This document shows, piece after piece, positions 33,145-43,268 of a DNA stretch of 64,000 nt (within the stretch, counting starts at the first letter, position 1; each line of letters opens with the position of its first letter). The notes under the pieces are model-generated. The model was not told the DNA's origin. It was given only the letters and a program-made list of their open reading frames with translations, and searched no databases. Both the position numbers and the translations under genes were made by a program. Where the stretch lies: positions 60,404,119 to 60,468,118 of the forward strand of contig CM043952.1 of the NCBI GenBank assembly GCA_014529385.2, written 5' to 3'. The DNA is from Adiantum capillus-veneris. Lineage: Eukaryota; Streptophyta; Polypodiopsida; Polypodiales; Pteridaceae.

Positions 33145-36100
33145 CTAGACCACAAATGACTTCCTAAGATCTGGCAACACAATGACTGGATCTGAAGTCA
33201 TCTTTTCCTTTAAGAGATTAAAAGCTGAAATCTCTTTCTGTGTCCATCTGAAGGTGACTGCCTTCTTTTGAAAAGCATGTAAAGGCGAAGCAATCTCAGC
33301 GAAATTTCGGATAAACCTTCTGTAATAGGAGCATAGTCCCAAGAAGCTTCGGACATCGTGCACCGTCTTCAAATCTGGCCATGACTTGATCGCTTCAACT
33401 TTCACAGGATCCATTCTGACACCATCCTTTGAGACAATGTGTCCCAGAAAGTGAATCTCTTCCAAGAAATAATCACTTTTCTTTGCATTGATGAGCAACC
33501 TATGGCTGCATAGCTCTTTGAACACAATGGCCAAGTGATGCCTATGCTCCTCTTCATTCTTTGAGTAGACTATCATGTCATCAAAGAATGTAACAACAAA
33601 CTGCCGATGTGGACGAAAAATTCTGTCCATCATCCTATTGAACGTAGGAGGAGCATTTGTGAGACCAAAGGGCATCACTAGAAATTCGTAAAGGCCAAAC
33701 GTTGTTCTAAAAGCAGTCTTGTGCACATGCTTTGATCTAATGCGGATCTGATGGTACCCACTCTTTAGATCTATCCTGCTAAACATAGCTGCTCCTTCTA
33801 ATGTGTCCATAATATCATCAATTCTAGGTATAGGGAACCTATTCTTGATGGTATTCTTGTTCAGTGCACGGTAGTCGATGCACATACGCCATGAGCCATC
33901 CTTTTTCTGCACCAACAACACTGGAGAGCAGAATGGAGATGAACTGGGCTGAATCAGCCCCTTTTCTAACAACTCCTGTACTTGGCCCATTATCTCTTTC
34001 TGCTGAGCCGCACTAACCCTGCACGGAGGCTTATTTGGTGGGCTACTGCCTGGCACCAAATCTATCGCATGGTCCTTGGGTCTCTCTGGCGGTAATTGAG
34101 ACGGTGATGAATCGGAAAAACAGTCACTATACTGTTGTAAAAACATTGACCTTTCTTTATCTAGCACAGATAAATTTGATTCATCACAATCTGACACTTC
34201 ACGTGCAAAAACCAAGTACGCAGAAAGATGCTTTTTCATTACAGAAGTAATAGCAGAAGCTGATACAGTAGGAATAGACTCCCCTTTAAGCTTTACATCC
34301 AGAATGTGAGTCTTTCCCCTGGTCTGTTCAGTGATCTTTTTGTTGTAGGCATCCATGATTCCCTGTACATGAAACAACCAAGGAATACCTAGCAACACAT
34401 CACATCCGTCCAGTGGCATGATGTAAAATTCTTGAGCATCTACATAGGACTGGATATGTAGACGCAACTTTCCCATGATGGGTGTCACAGCCTCTGTATG
34501 GCCAGGACATGCCAAACCTGCCTCTGCTGTATACGCCATCTCGTCATGTCTGATTCCCAACTTTGAAGCCAATTCTGGGGAAATGAAGTTGGCTTTGGCA
34601 CCTGGATCAAGGAAGATAAGCATTGTTTGATCCCTGACCTTTCCCCATGCTCTGCAAAGCTCACTTGCATCTGAATTTGGCTTGTCACCCACCATATCTG
34701 GCACTAGACCAGCCATGGGCTTCTTTCCTTTCTTGTCTTCCTTGTCATCAGAATCAGCTGACCTTTTCTTTGTAGGACAGTTGTAAGCAATGAGGCCAGG
34801 CTGCTCACATATAAAGCATTTGTTCTCTGTCCTCAGGACCTTCTTTTGCTCTTCTGACTTGCGAGGAAAACGTCTTTTCCATTTCTTTGCTGGTCCTTTT
34901 TCTGATTCAGCCGTAGCTTTGTATTTCCTTGCGTTGGCTGACTCCTGAGTCCCTTTAGGAGCCTCATTGGGAACGTGCTTCTTGGCTGAATTTTTCTTGC
35001 CTGATCCTGCCTTGACGCCAGTGTTAAATTCACAATCTTCTCCCTTGAGCAAACCATTGCCAGTGTTTGCTACCTCGATGAGCTGCGTCAAAGTAGTGAC
35101 TTTTGTCTTCGTACAGTACTTTCTCAATCCTTTAGGTAGGCCACAACAGTATTTTTCAATCTGTTCTGTCAATGGCACAAACCTATAGAAAGTTACTGGA
35201 AGTAGAGCTTTCCAAAACTTCCGATTGTAATCATCCAGATTTCTGCAAGTGGCAGCATTTAGCTGGTGCCATTCTGTCATGACATCTGCTTCAAAGTCAT
35301 CAGATAACCATGCTGCTGCAAAAATCTGCTTGAAGTAAAAGCATGTGGACGGAGCTTGCCCTTGAAGCAATAAAGTTGTCCACCATTGTCCCACATTCCC
35401 TGTCAAGAAAGTGGCTGCCTTGCGGACCTTTGAAGCCTCTGTAAAGTTTCCCCCTGCATAGGCCTTGTCAAACTGCTGGAGGAATGAAAGAGCCTTCTTC
35501 CTGTCATCAAACCCTGTAAAGGTCGTGAATGACACACCTTTGCCACCTTTGTACGGAGTTGGCCTCTCCAGCGGCGTTAAGTTGTCATATGGATGTGACT
35601 GAAACATGGGAACACTATTAGGGTTCATCTCTGTTCCTTGGCCGCTATTAACTTGACTTGGAAATGCCATATTTGGCTGCTGATTTGTAATTCCAGCCAT
35701 ACCAAAATTTGTCTGTGGCATCCCAAATTGGCCCTGAGCGCTCTGAAACCATGGTAGCATGCCCGTGACACCATACATGGGGTTAGGCATCATCGTTTGA
35801 GCACCCCCAAACACTGTTCCTGGCGTGTAAAACTGATTTCCAGGTGCATGACCAGCCATGCTCTGGAATACCGATCCACCTCCAAAATAGCCAGGGTGTA
35901 CTGAAGGTGGTGGGAAGACATGTTGCATAGCCTGTAGGTTGCTTCCCTGCCCATTAGAACCAGCTATAGGCTGCTGAAAGGTGGCAGGCTGAACTGGTAC
36001 AGCCTGAAAGACTGGCATCTCAGCCACCTGTTCTTGCACCTTAGGCATAGGTTGTGGAGACTGCATGTTCTCCGTCAAGTGTACAGGTGTTTCCATTGAC

Positions 36101-36372
36101 TGTGCGGTATGAATCACCTGTGCTCGAGCCTTAACAGGCTTTTGAATATGATCCAGTGACCCAACTTGATGAGACGGAACAGGAGGTTGCAAAAAGGCTA
36201 AAAACCTCGGATTCTGCATTACTTGTGTGAACATAGCCACAGCAGTAGCCAACTGGGTCCTGAATATATCATCATCTGTCTGTGGTGGTCTTGAGGACTC
36301 ACCCACTTCATGTGTCTGTTGACCCTGTGAAGAGGAAACCTCTTCAGTCACATCATCTGGTCTGTCAGCCAT
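33145..36372 (-). CDS. Element H gag-protease-RT, intact open frame
   Basis: 1075 codons from ATG 36372 ('MADRPDDVTEEVSSSQGQQ') to TAG 33145-33147. An upstream in-frame stretch exists, but the ATG at 36372 aligns with B's and A's starts. Order: Gln/Gly/Met-rich gag N-terminus (to about residue 270), gag core ('GQWWTTLLLQGQAPSTC'), zinc knuckle 'CFICEQPGLIAYNC' with Leu where CCHC requires His (about residue 519; A has His), retropepsin-like 'FLDPGAKANFISPEL' (about 589), RT '[19 protein letters not shown]' to catalytic 'TFFDDMIVYSK' (about 929). It is the most complete chromovirus coding region in the window. The lost zinc His and the missing integrase make autonomous activity unlikely. Confidence 0.92.
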   Translation of the reverse strand: MADRPDDVTEEVSSSQGQQTHEVGESSRPPQTDDDIFRTQLATAVAMFTQVMQNPRFLAFLQPPVPSHQVGSLDHIQKPVKARAQVIHTAQSMETPVHLTENMQSPQPMPKVQEQVAEMPVFQAVPVQPATFQQPIAGSNGQGSNLQAMQHVFPPPSVHPGYFGGGSVFQSMAGHAPGNQFYTPGTVFGGAQTMMPNPMYGVTGMLPWFQSAQGQFGMPQTNFGMAGITNQQPNMAFPSQVNSGQGTEMNPNSVPMFQSHPYDNLTPLERPTPYKGGKGVSFTTFTGFDDRKKALSFLQQFDKAYAGGNFTEASKVRKAATFLTGNVGQWWTTLLLQGQAPSTCFYFKQIFAAAWLSDDFEADVMTEWHQLNAATCRNLDDYNRKFWKALLPVTFYRFVPLTEQIEKYCCGLPKGLRKYCTKTKVTTLTQLIEVANTGNGLLKGEDCEFNTGVKAGSGKKNSAKKHVPNEAPKGTQESANARKYKATAESEKGPAKKWKRRFPRKSEEQKKVLRTENKCFICEQPGLIAYNCPTKKRSADSDDKEDKKGKKPMAGLVPDMVGDKPNSDASELCRAWGKVRDQTMLIFLDPGAKANFISPELASKLGIRHDEMAYTAEAGLACPGHTEAVTPIMGKLRLHIQSYVDAQEFYIMPLDGCDVLLGIPWLFHVQGIMDAYNKKITEQTRGKTHILDVKLKGESIPTVSASAITSVMKKHLSAYLVFAREVSDCDESNLSVLDKERSMFLQQYSDCFSDSSPSQLPPERPKDHAIDLVPGSSPPNKPPCRVSAAQQKEIMGQVQELLEKGLIQPSSSPFCSPVLLVQKKDGSWRMCIDYRALNKNTIKNRFPIPRIDDIMDTLEGAAMFSRIDLKSGYHQIRIRSKHVHKTAFRTTFGLYEFLVMPFGLTNAPPTFNRMMDRIFRPHRQFVVTFFDDMIVYSKNEEEHRHHLAIVFKELCSHRLLINAKKSDYFLEEIHFLGHIVSKDGVRMDPVKVEAIKSWPDLKTVHDVRSFLGLCSYYRRFIRNFAEIASPLHAFQKKAVTFRWTQKEISAFNLLKEKMTSDPVIVLPDLRKSFVV

Positions 36373-36460
36373 AATTGCAATTCCCTGTGTCTCGTCTATG
36401 ATCCCCTGTGTCTTCAAGCCCAAAACTGACCAAGGCTCACTTCTATGGGAAAAAGTGATT

Positions 36461-36480
36461 TAATCCCGTCGATGGAACCA
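36461..36480 (-). other. Element H primer binding site
   Basis: Minus strand TGGTTCCATCGACGGGATTA, directly next to the LTR; tRNA-Glu-like, as in A and B. Confidence 0.7.
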
Positions 36481-37956
36481 TGAAACCGGCCTGTTCAATC
36501 CAAAAAGGGCGGTAGACTTTACTTCAAACCTTGATTTAGCTTTCACCCATTATTAGTCGTCTATTATACCTGCGCTATAGTGACACAAGAGAGGGGAATG
36601 GGATACAGATGCTAGAATGCACCTGTATGAGAAGACCGACACCAGATTGGCCCCTAACTTAGGCGCCCCTTTCGGTATTTCTTTATTTTTCAAAAGAGGG
36701 AATAAACGTTGTGGTTCCCTACAAGCTGCCCCGCACAAACTCGGCTGAATTTCCACTGTTCCAGCCCGATTTCGGCAACATAACTGTACTCGAACCCTTC
36801 ACAGTCAGTATTCCCACACATTGGCCGACTTTCCCGACGCATACGGGCACTTTGCAAAACCTGGCGAGAATCTGCAGCGCGCTGAATTCTCTGTTTTCAG
36901 CCCTGAAAATGCGTCAGATCACCTGTACAGCGGTCCCCTTGCGTCCCCGAACCTCCTGGGGGTATTAGGGTCCGTTTAGGGCCAAAACCCTAAACCTGCA
37001 AAAATACACAGCAGGCTGTAATTCACTGTTTCGGGCTCCGTTTCACGTGCCGGTCGCATCCATAGCAAGTCCTCGAGCTCCCGCACCTGTAGGGCTACTT
37101 GCCCTTTGAATCGGACGAGATTTCTGGCGTGAAACCTCTCCGAATTCACCTGTACCTACGGGGGGATTAGCCGCTAGCTAATCCAGTACCTGTGCAAGAG
37201 GCTCTTGCCTCGGCAATCGTGCATGAACCCACACAACTGTACATTGGTCAAATGAAGAGCCCACTAGAGGAGCATAACATACTGCCAAAGGGGAGAGAGA
37301 GGGCAGTGCGTAGCGTGCAGGGCATCACTCCTGGCACCGCACTGTGCATAAGAGGGAAAGCAAGCACTCCATAGCTCTTAACCTCTGACAAATTTGAAAA
37401 TGAGGCTCTCCCCCTCCTAAATTCAGCGCCACTTCTTGTTGCATGAGGCAAGTGCACCAGAATGTGCCACTTGGTACATTTACAAGCATTTTCCCGTTTC
37501 GGGGTTGCCGCCTAAAAATCTCCCAACCGGTTGCCCAGTTGACTTCACAGCAGAGTAAGAAAATGTTCCCCTTGTCATTCCGGAGGTAATGACGTCAACA
37601 CATTTTCAGGTCCCAAAATAGCAGTTCCCTACATTTTAGGAGATGCTGCCATTGTATCTTTCTAGGTCATCCGACCCTCTTTGTACACTGTGGCCACACC
37701 CAGAATTGAAATGTAGCCTCTGTAGCAAAGGATTCCACTTTGGCTAGTCAATGACCCCACTTTGGCTAACCATAGTCTTTGTCCAACCTTAGTGCTCTCT
37801 TGCCCTCAGGCCTGGACTCCCTCTGAACAGTTCCACACTAGCTATGCAATGCAGGGCAGTTTGATTTCCCGAGGGGTGTTTCCAAAAAGTGAAAGTAAAT
37901 AGATAATAAGAAAGAAATCAACAAAAAGGATAGATAGTAGTCACACGTTGGTGACA
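36481..37956 (-). repeat. Element H 5' LTR
   Basis: 1476 bp, TG...CA, the most complete LTR of this family. On the minus strand AATAAAGAAATACCGAAAGG then GGCGCC (about 36662-36686) marks the likely polyadenylation region. It supplies the reference for the segments missing from A's LTRs. Confidence 0.92.
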
Positions 37957-38560
37957 GGAATGGTCCACGCTTCTTTTAAACAAGACTACGCATGGCTGAA
38001 ATTTAAGAAGCTTTTTATTTCTTCTTGGTTGACTCAAGAGTATGAACGCGATATACGAGCTGCTTGGAAGCATCTTCGGATGACCAAGAGAGATACAGTA
38101 GATGCTTATTGCGAGAGATTCTGGAGCTCTTTTCTACCCGCCTCTTCATTCAAGAAGATCTCGTTCAGAGAATAGATTGAGCGGTTTACCTTGGGTCTAC
38201 CTACAGAGATCCGAGATCACTGCTTGGAACAGAAGTCAGCTTCTATTCAGGAGTTGATGAGTCATGCGAAACGGGGCTTTGCCATTCACTCTCGCAGTCT
38301 GACCTACCCCACCGATGAGGTCATGACACAACGAGCCGAATAGACTTCTGCGAATGAAAATAGAAAGAGAAAGAACAACTCAAAAAAGAAGGATGCACGA
38401 CCCAAGCTTACTCCTCAAGAGAGAGCTCGCGCTTCATCAGGGAGGGGAAGTGCTTTGGATGCGGGAACATGGACATATCTCCGCGAAGTGCCCTAAAAAG
38501 GCACAGAAACAACAGAATGACAAGGACGACGACAGGCCTGAGAGTTCGAGAGCAGTTGAA
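37957..38560 (+). pseudogene. Element G gag, C-terminal part and zinc knuckle
   Basis: Resumes after H with the duplicated ggaat. 'LKFKKLFISSWLTQEYERD', 'YCERFWSSFLPASSFKK', a TAG near 38173, 'IQELMSHAKRGFAIHSRSL', a TAG near 38341, then a frameshifted zinc-knuckle region (CFGCG at about 38452; compare 'CFECGETGHISAKC' in element I). Gag would package element RNA; this copy is dead. Confidence 0.82.
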
Positions 38561-41500
38561 GAACGTGGAAGAAAAGGCAAGATGAAAACAGGATTGGTTC
38601 CAGACTGTGTGGGTACCGATCCCAACACGATGGACGAGAGTACGGAACTTTGCCGAGCTTGGGGCAAAGTGAAAGACCAAGAGTCCCTGATCTTCTTTGA
38701 TGGAGGAGCCAAGGCCAACTTCATTTCACCGGAATTGGCCGCGCGGCTCGAGATCACTCTCGATTGGATGGGACCACTTGCGGAGGCTGTTCTAGCGGCA
38801 CCCGACAGGGACGTAGCCATTACACCTGTCATTGGCAAACTTCGGTTGCATTGTCAGGGGTATTCGGGGCATGAGAACTTTTACATAATGCCTTTGGAAG
38901 GTTGTGATGTTCTCTGAGGGATTCCCTAGTACCACAAGAACAACGTCGTGGTCGATTATCGGGCGAGGAAAGCGACTTTGACTACAGAGAAGGGCAGAAC
39001 CATTGTACTTGACATTAAACTGAAGGACGAGTCTGTCCCTATTGTATCAGCTTTGGCCATTTCTAAATTAATGTAATCCAGTCTGTTTATTTACTCGATC
39101 TTTATGAAAGAATTGAGCAATAAGGATAGGACAAGTATGTCTAAACTTGATAAAGAACGCCAAGATTTTCTCCACTCTCACGCCAATTGCTTCTCAGAGG
39201 GCCTACCAGGCAAGTTACCACCTGCTCGTCTTGAAGATCATACCATTGATCTGATACCTAGAAGCACACCACTGAACCGGCCACCTTACAGTGTGAGCCG
39301 AGCATAGAATGAAGAGATTATGGACCAAGTGAGAGACCTCTTGGAAAAGGGTCTTGTCCAACCTAGTACTTCACCGTATTGCTCTCCAGTGTTGTTGGTT
39401 TTGAAGAAAGACGGATCTTGGAGAATGTGCATCGATTATAGAGCTCTCAACAAAATCAACATCAAGAACAGATTTCCGATTCCTAGGATCGATGATATAC
39501 TCGACACATTATAGGGATCCTCGTGCTTTAGCAGGATGATTTGAAGAGTGGATATCGCCAGATCAGAATCGCGCCGGGAGACGTCTACAAGACAGCTTTT
39601 CGGACAACTTTTAGGTTATTTGAGTTTTTGGTGATGCCTTTTGGCTTGACCAATGCTCCTGCGACATTTAACCGGATGATGGACAAGATTTTTCGAGAGT
39701 ACATGCTATTTGTTGGCACGTTCTTTGACGATATCATTGTTTTCTCCAAGAATGAGGCAGAACACAGAGATCATCTGCTTCAAGTCTTTCAGGAATTACG
39801 AGATCACAAGTTAGTGATTAATGCAAACGAAAGTGAATTTTTCCTACCAGAGATACACTTTTTGGGACACATTATCTCAGCACACGAGTGCAAATGGATC
39901 CGGCCAAGATAGAGACTATCCGTGATTGACCCGATTTGAAGAATGTCCATGAAGTTAGAAGCTTCTTGGGACTGTGTTCGTACTACAGGCGGTTCATTCG
40001 AAAGTTTGCAAACGTTGCTTCCCCTTTGCATATCTTGACACAGAAAGGAGTCCCTTTCTCATGAGGACCCACAGAGGTGACTGCCTTTCAGACATTGAAA
40101 GAGAAATTGACTACGGGACCAATTTTGACTTTGCCGAACTTGCAGAAGTCTTTTGAAGTATATTGTGATGCTTGTGGTCGTAGTCTGGGAGATGTCTTAA
40201 TGCAAGAAGGCCATGTCATTGCTTACGAGAGCCGATTGTTCTCAAGGCAGGAGATGACAGCACAGAGTTTATGAGAAAGAGCTTTTGGCGATTATTCATG
40301 CTCTTACTCAATGGCGGCATTACCTACTCAGAGCAGATTTTACTGTCTTTACAGACCATCAGAGTTTGCGCTACTTCCTGTCACAAAAGCAGCCTTCGGA
40401 AAAGCAGATGCGGTGGGCAAACATCTTGTCACAGTTTCACTTCAAGATTGTCCATGTGAAGGGGCAGAAGAATGTGGTGGCAGATGCTTTGTCTCGGAAG
40501 CCGTTGCTTCTGGCTATTTCCGCAATACATCATAAGAGCTTCGAGGATATGGTCGACCAATATGCCGCAAATTTAGATTTTGCAGACGTTTTCACACGGA
40601 TACGGGATGGGGAGACAGTAGCGGGATATTCCATTCGGGATGGCTACTTGATGAGAAAAACCATGTTGTGCGTTACACAGCCGTTGAGGAAAAAGGTTAT
40701 GACCGAATGCCACTGTCCACTTTTTACGATTGCTACCACCATGAAAGCGGTAGAGAGATACTTCTTTTGGCCGAGACTCAAAAAAGATGTGGAAGAGTTT
40801 GTGCGCAGTTGCTTAGTATGCCAGAAGGTCAAGTTTGACAGGCATAAAGCACAGGGATTGTTACAGCCTTTACCCATACCCACCCGCCCCTCGGAAAGTA
40901 TTGCAATGGATTTCATTTTTGATCTCTCGAGAACAGAGTGGTCACGATGGTATCTGGACTGTTATTGACAGATTTAGCAAACAGGCTCATTTCATTCGAT
41001 AGTCAAGCCGGATCACTTAACGAGACTGTTTGTGGCCCAGATCTTCAGATTACATGGCATGCCTGAGATCATTGTCTCCGACAGGGACCCCAGATTTACA
41101 AGTTTGTTTGGAAGGCAATTTGGGAAAACATTGACACGCGGTTGCAATTCTCGTCATCGTTCCACCCGCAGACTGACGGGCAATATGAGATTGTCAATTC
41201 AGTGGTTTTAGATTTATTGAAGTCTTATCTCGGATCAGAAGACTCAATGGGAAAAGTACTTACCTTTGGTGGAATTTGCATACAATAACACGATACACTC
41301 TTCGACGGGGAAGGCGCCATTTGAGATTGTTGAAGATTGTCAAATGCCTGATGCCAATGCTGAAAGTCAATCATTGGATGAGATTTCTAAGAGTGTGAAG
41401 CTTTGGCTAAGCAAGGCTGAGGAATCTTATTCACGGCAGGCTAATAAGCATCGTCAGGATGTTTCGATCAAGGAAGGAGATTGGGTATATCTAAGAATCA

Positions 41501-41928
41501 TGAAGCAACGTCTAAAGCAAGTTGGAAAGAAGTGTCCCAAGTTGTCTTTTCGTATGTATGGTCTATTTCCAGTCATTAAAAAGATAAATGAGGTTTCAAT
41601 GAAATTGCAGTTGCCTAACTCATGGTCAATGCACAACGTTTTCCATGTTTCTTGGTTGAAAGTGTTTCAAGGAACACCTCCAAAGGACATTTCGTAAGAA
41701 GAAGAACCAACGATCATCAATGAAGGTGAAGTCATGGAGCCGGAGCAAGTGTTGTTGCATCGGTTTCGACATGGTTCGAAGAAGCAAGTGAGACAATACT
41801 TTTTGAAGTTCAAGGATCGAGGAACCCACGAAGCGGTGTGGGTCGACGAAGAGTTTTTCAAGGATTATCCAGAATTGTTGGCAGACTACAAGGAAGCCAC
41901 ACAGCTCGGTACCAGTACCTCACTTTAA
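38561..41928 (+). pseudogene. Element G pol (protease to chromodomain), mosaic and broken
   Basis: Protease-like 'FFDGGAKANFISPELAARL' (about 38690), stop after 'EGCDVL', RT '[17 protein letters not shown]', 'FGLTNAPATFNRMMDKIF', catalytic 'TFFDDIIVFSK' (about 39718-39750), RNase H 'YCDACGRSLGDVLMQ' and 'FTDHQSLRYFLSQ', integrase 'CLVCQKVKFDRHK', 'IAMDFIFDLSRT', '[12 protein letters not shown]', '[13 protein letters not shown]', and a divergent chromodomain ('VRQYFLKFKDRGTHEAVW') ending at TAA 41926-41928. There are many stops and small indels. The last part is less like A/B than expected and is followed at once by a purine tract and an E-type LTR, so the downstream half probably came from an E-type element. 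Confidence 0.85.
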
Positions 41929-41939
41929 AAAGAAGGGGA

Positions 41940-42710
41940 TGTCACGTGACACATCCAACCCTATGTGTCCGTGGACAAGCTACAACATAACAAGGGTTCC
42001 GTCAGTCCAGTCAGTCTAGATTAGAAGTGATCTGACACTTTTGTGAGTCTTCGTAGACCGTGCATACCCAGTCACTTAGTGTAGATGCATATCCTCTGGT
42101 TGCACACAACATGATCATAAGCATTCCCATCAAAATCCTTCAGGGGAATTTTCCAGTGCATTTAGCCTATTTTGCCTATTTTTGACATTTTTCACTTCTT
42201 AATTTAAGTGACTTTTGTTGGAAAGTAGGTAGGGCAAATTGGGTAAGATAATATATAAGCAAACCAAGCTTAGCACTATTTGGCAGATGAGCAAGGAGAA
42301 CACAGGCCTTCGGCGACAGGTTCCCCCTCTCTCTCAGCAAGACTCCCCAACTACCTTGGGCGATTTCCCACATGCAGGCATCCTAGCGTTTTTCCTCACC
42401 ATCACCAGCAGACACAATCCCTTGGCGTTTTTCAGCAGACACAAGATCGCCATAGCCTCTCTGCATCTAGCGTTACCAGAGTCCCTCATCGCCCAACTTC
42501 TCTTGGCGTTTTCAGCACCAACCCGCAGCAGAGAATCAGCGTTTTCAGCAGCAGAAATCAGCCCCGAATTCAGAGTTTTGAATCGCAGCAGATTTCAGCC
42601 TTGAGCGTTTTTGGACAGCAGATACATACTTTCAGTTTTCAGCCCTAGCGTCGGCCTCGTCACCCCCGTCGACGACCCCAACATAGTCTAGACTTGCATC
42701 AGTCACATGC
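41940..42710 (+). repeat. E-type 3' LTR inside element G
   Basis: Starts TGTCACGTGACACATCCAAC right after a purine tract (aaaagaagggga) and 11 bp after a pol stop, the expected layout of an internal region meeting its 3' LTR. The start and later words match P (57036), O (49589) and M. No matching E-type 5' LTR exists in G. The right end, about 42700-42715, is placed by the return of chromodomain sequence. Confidence 0.75.
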
Positions 42711-42966
42711 ATCATCATTGTACCTAGCAGATACTCCTCAAATTGTAAAACTTTACCTAGAGGCTTTTGGTTTAGCATAGTCTACTCCAAATGGAACCCA
42801 AAATTTAGCTTGGCCGGAGATCTGGTGCAGTGGGATGCACAAGAGGGGAGTCACTTCGCTACTTTGTCAGCAAATGCCTTGATTTTGATACTAGAGTCAC
42901 TAATGTCTCTTTGAGCTTCAGGGATACTAAAAGCTGACAGTATTCTGTTGTATGACTTGATGAAAT
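42711..42966 (+). pseudogene. Second chromodomain C-terminus and G 3' UTR
   Basis: About 42716-42780 reads 'LADTPQIVKLYLEAFGLA' then stop, aligning with 'LVDSPQLLQLYLEAF' at the end of B pol. This is therefore the true end of a pol gene, duplicated in kind with the one ending at 41928. The 3' UTR follows, is interrupted by copia J after gaaat (42962-42966), and continues at 48105. Confidence 0.75.
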
Positions 42967-43193
42967 TGTTGGAATTAGGGTTGCAGAGAAACACACACAG
43001 CTTGGAGAAGACGAAGGAAGCTCAAGGCACACAATAGAGAGTGTATTCCTTAGTGTGCAATGGAAAGATAGATAGCCCTAGAGTGATGGGCGTATATATA
43101 ATGCACGGGGGAAAAAACCTCCTAAAGAGGGAAAAAATGCCCCGGCGGTCCTAGTGTGTTCACACACATCACTACCACATGTATATGGTAACA
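42967..43193 (-). repeat. Element J 3' LTR
   Basis: 227 bp, TG...CA. On the sense (minus) strand it contains TTATATATACGCCC, a TATA-like box, near 43095. It appears identical to 47878-48104. Confidence 0.95.
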
Positions 43194-43268
43194 AATCCCC
43201 CCTGGAGTGATGCGGTGAACGAGAGCTGGCACATGAGTAAAGGGAAGTGCCATGCCCTGAGGACAGGA

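Larger units (their letters stand above)
31717..37956 (-). mobile_element. Element H: chromovirus of the A family nested in G gag
   Basis: Minus-strand element with perfect 5-bp target duplication ggaat (31712-31716 and 37957-37961). 5' LTR 36481-37956 complete; 3' LTR truncated (31717-32275). One deletion removed the inner part of the 3' LTR, the 3' UTR and the integrase C-terminus with the chromodomain. Gag-protease-RT is a single open frame. LTR divergence over the shared part is about 2 percent by eye, so H is younger than A, B or G. It shares three specific lesions with A (see findings). Confidence 0.93.

Noticed and set aside
42239-42648. Two overlapping plus-strand ORFs of about 120 codons
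   Set aside because: They lie in the transcribed part of the E-type LTR, have low-complexity composition and no family motif.
41940-42710. E-type LTR in G as a simple solo LTR insertion
   Set aside because: No target duplication is seen, it is preceded by a pol stop and purine tract as in a true 3' end, and a second chromodomain end follows. A solo insertion explains none of this.
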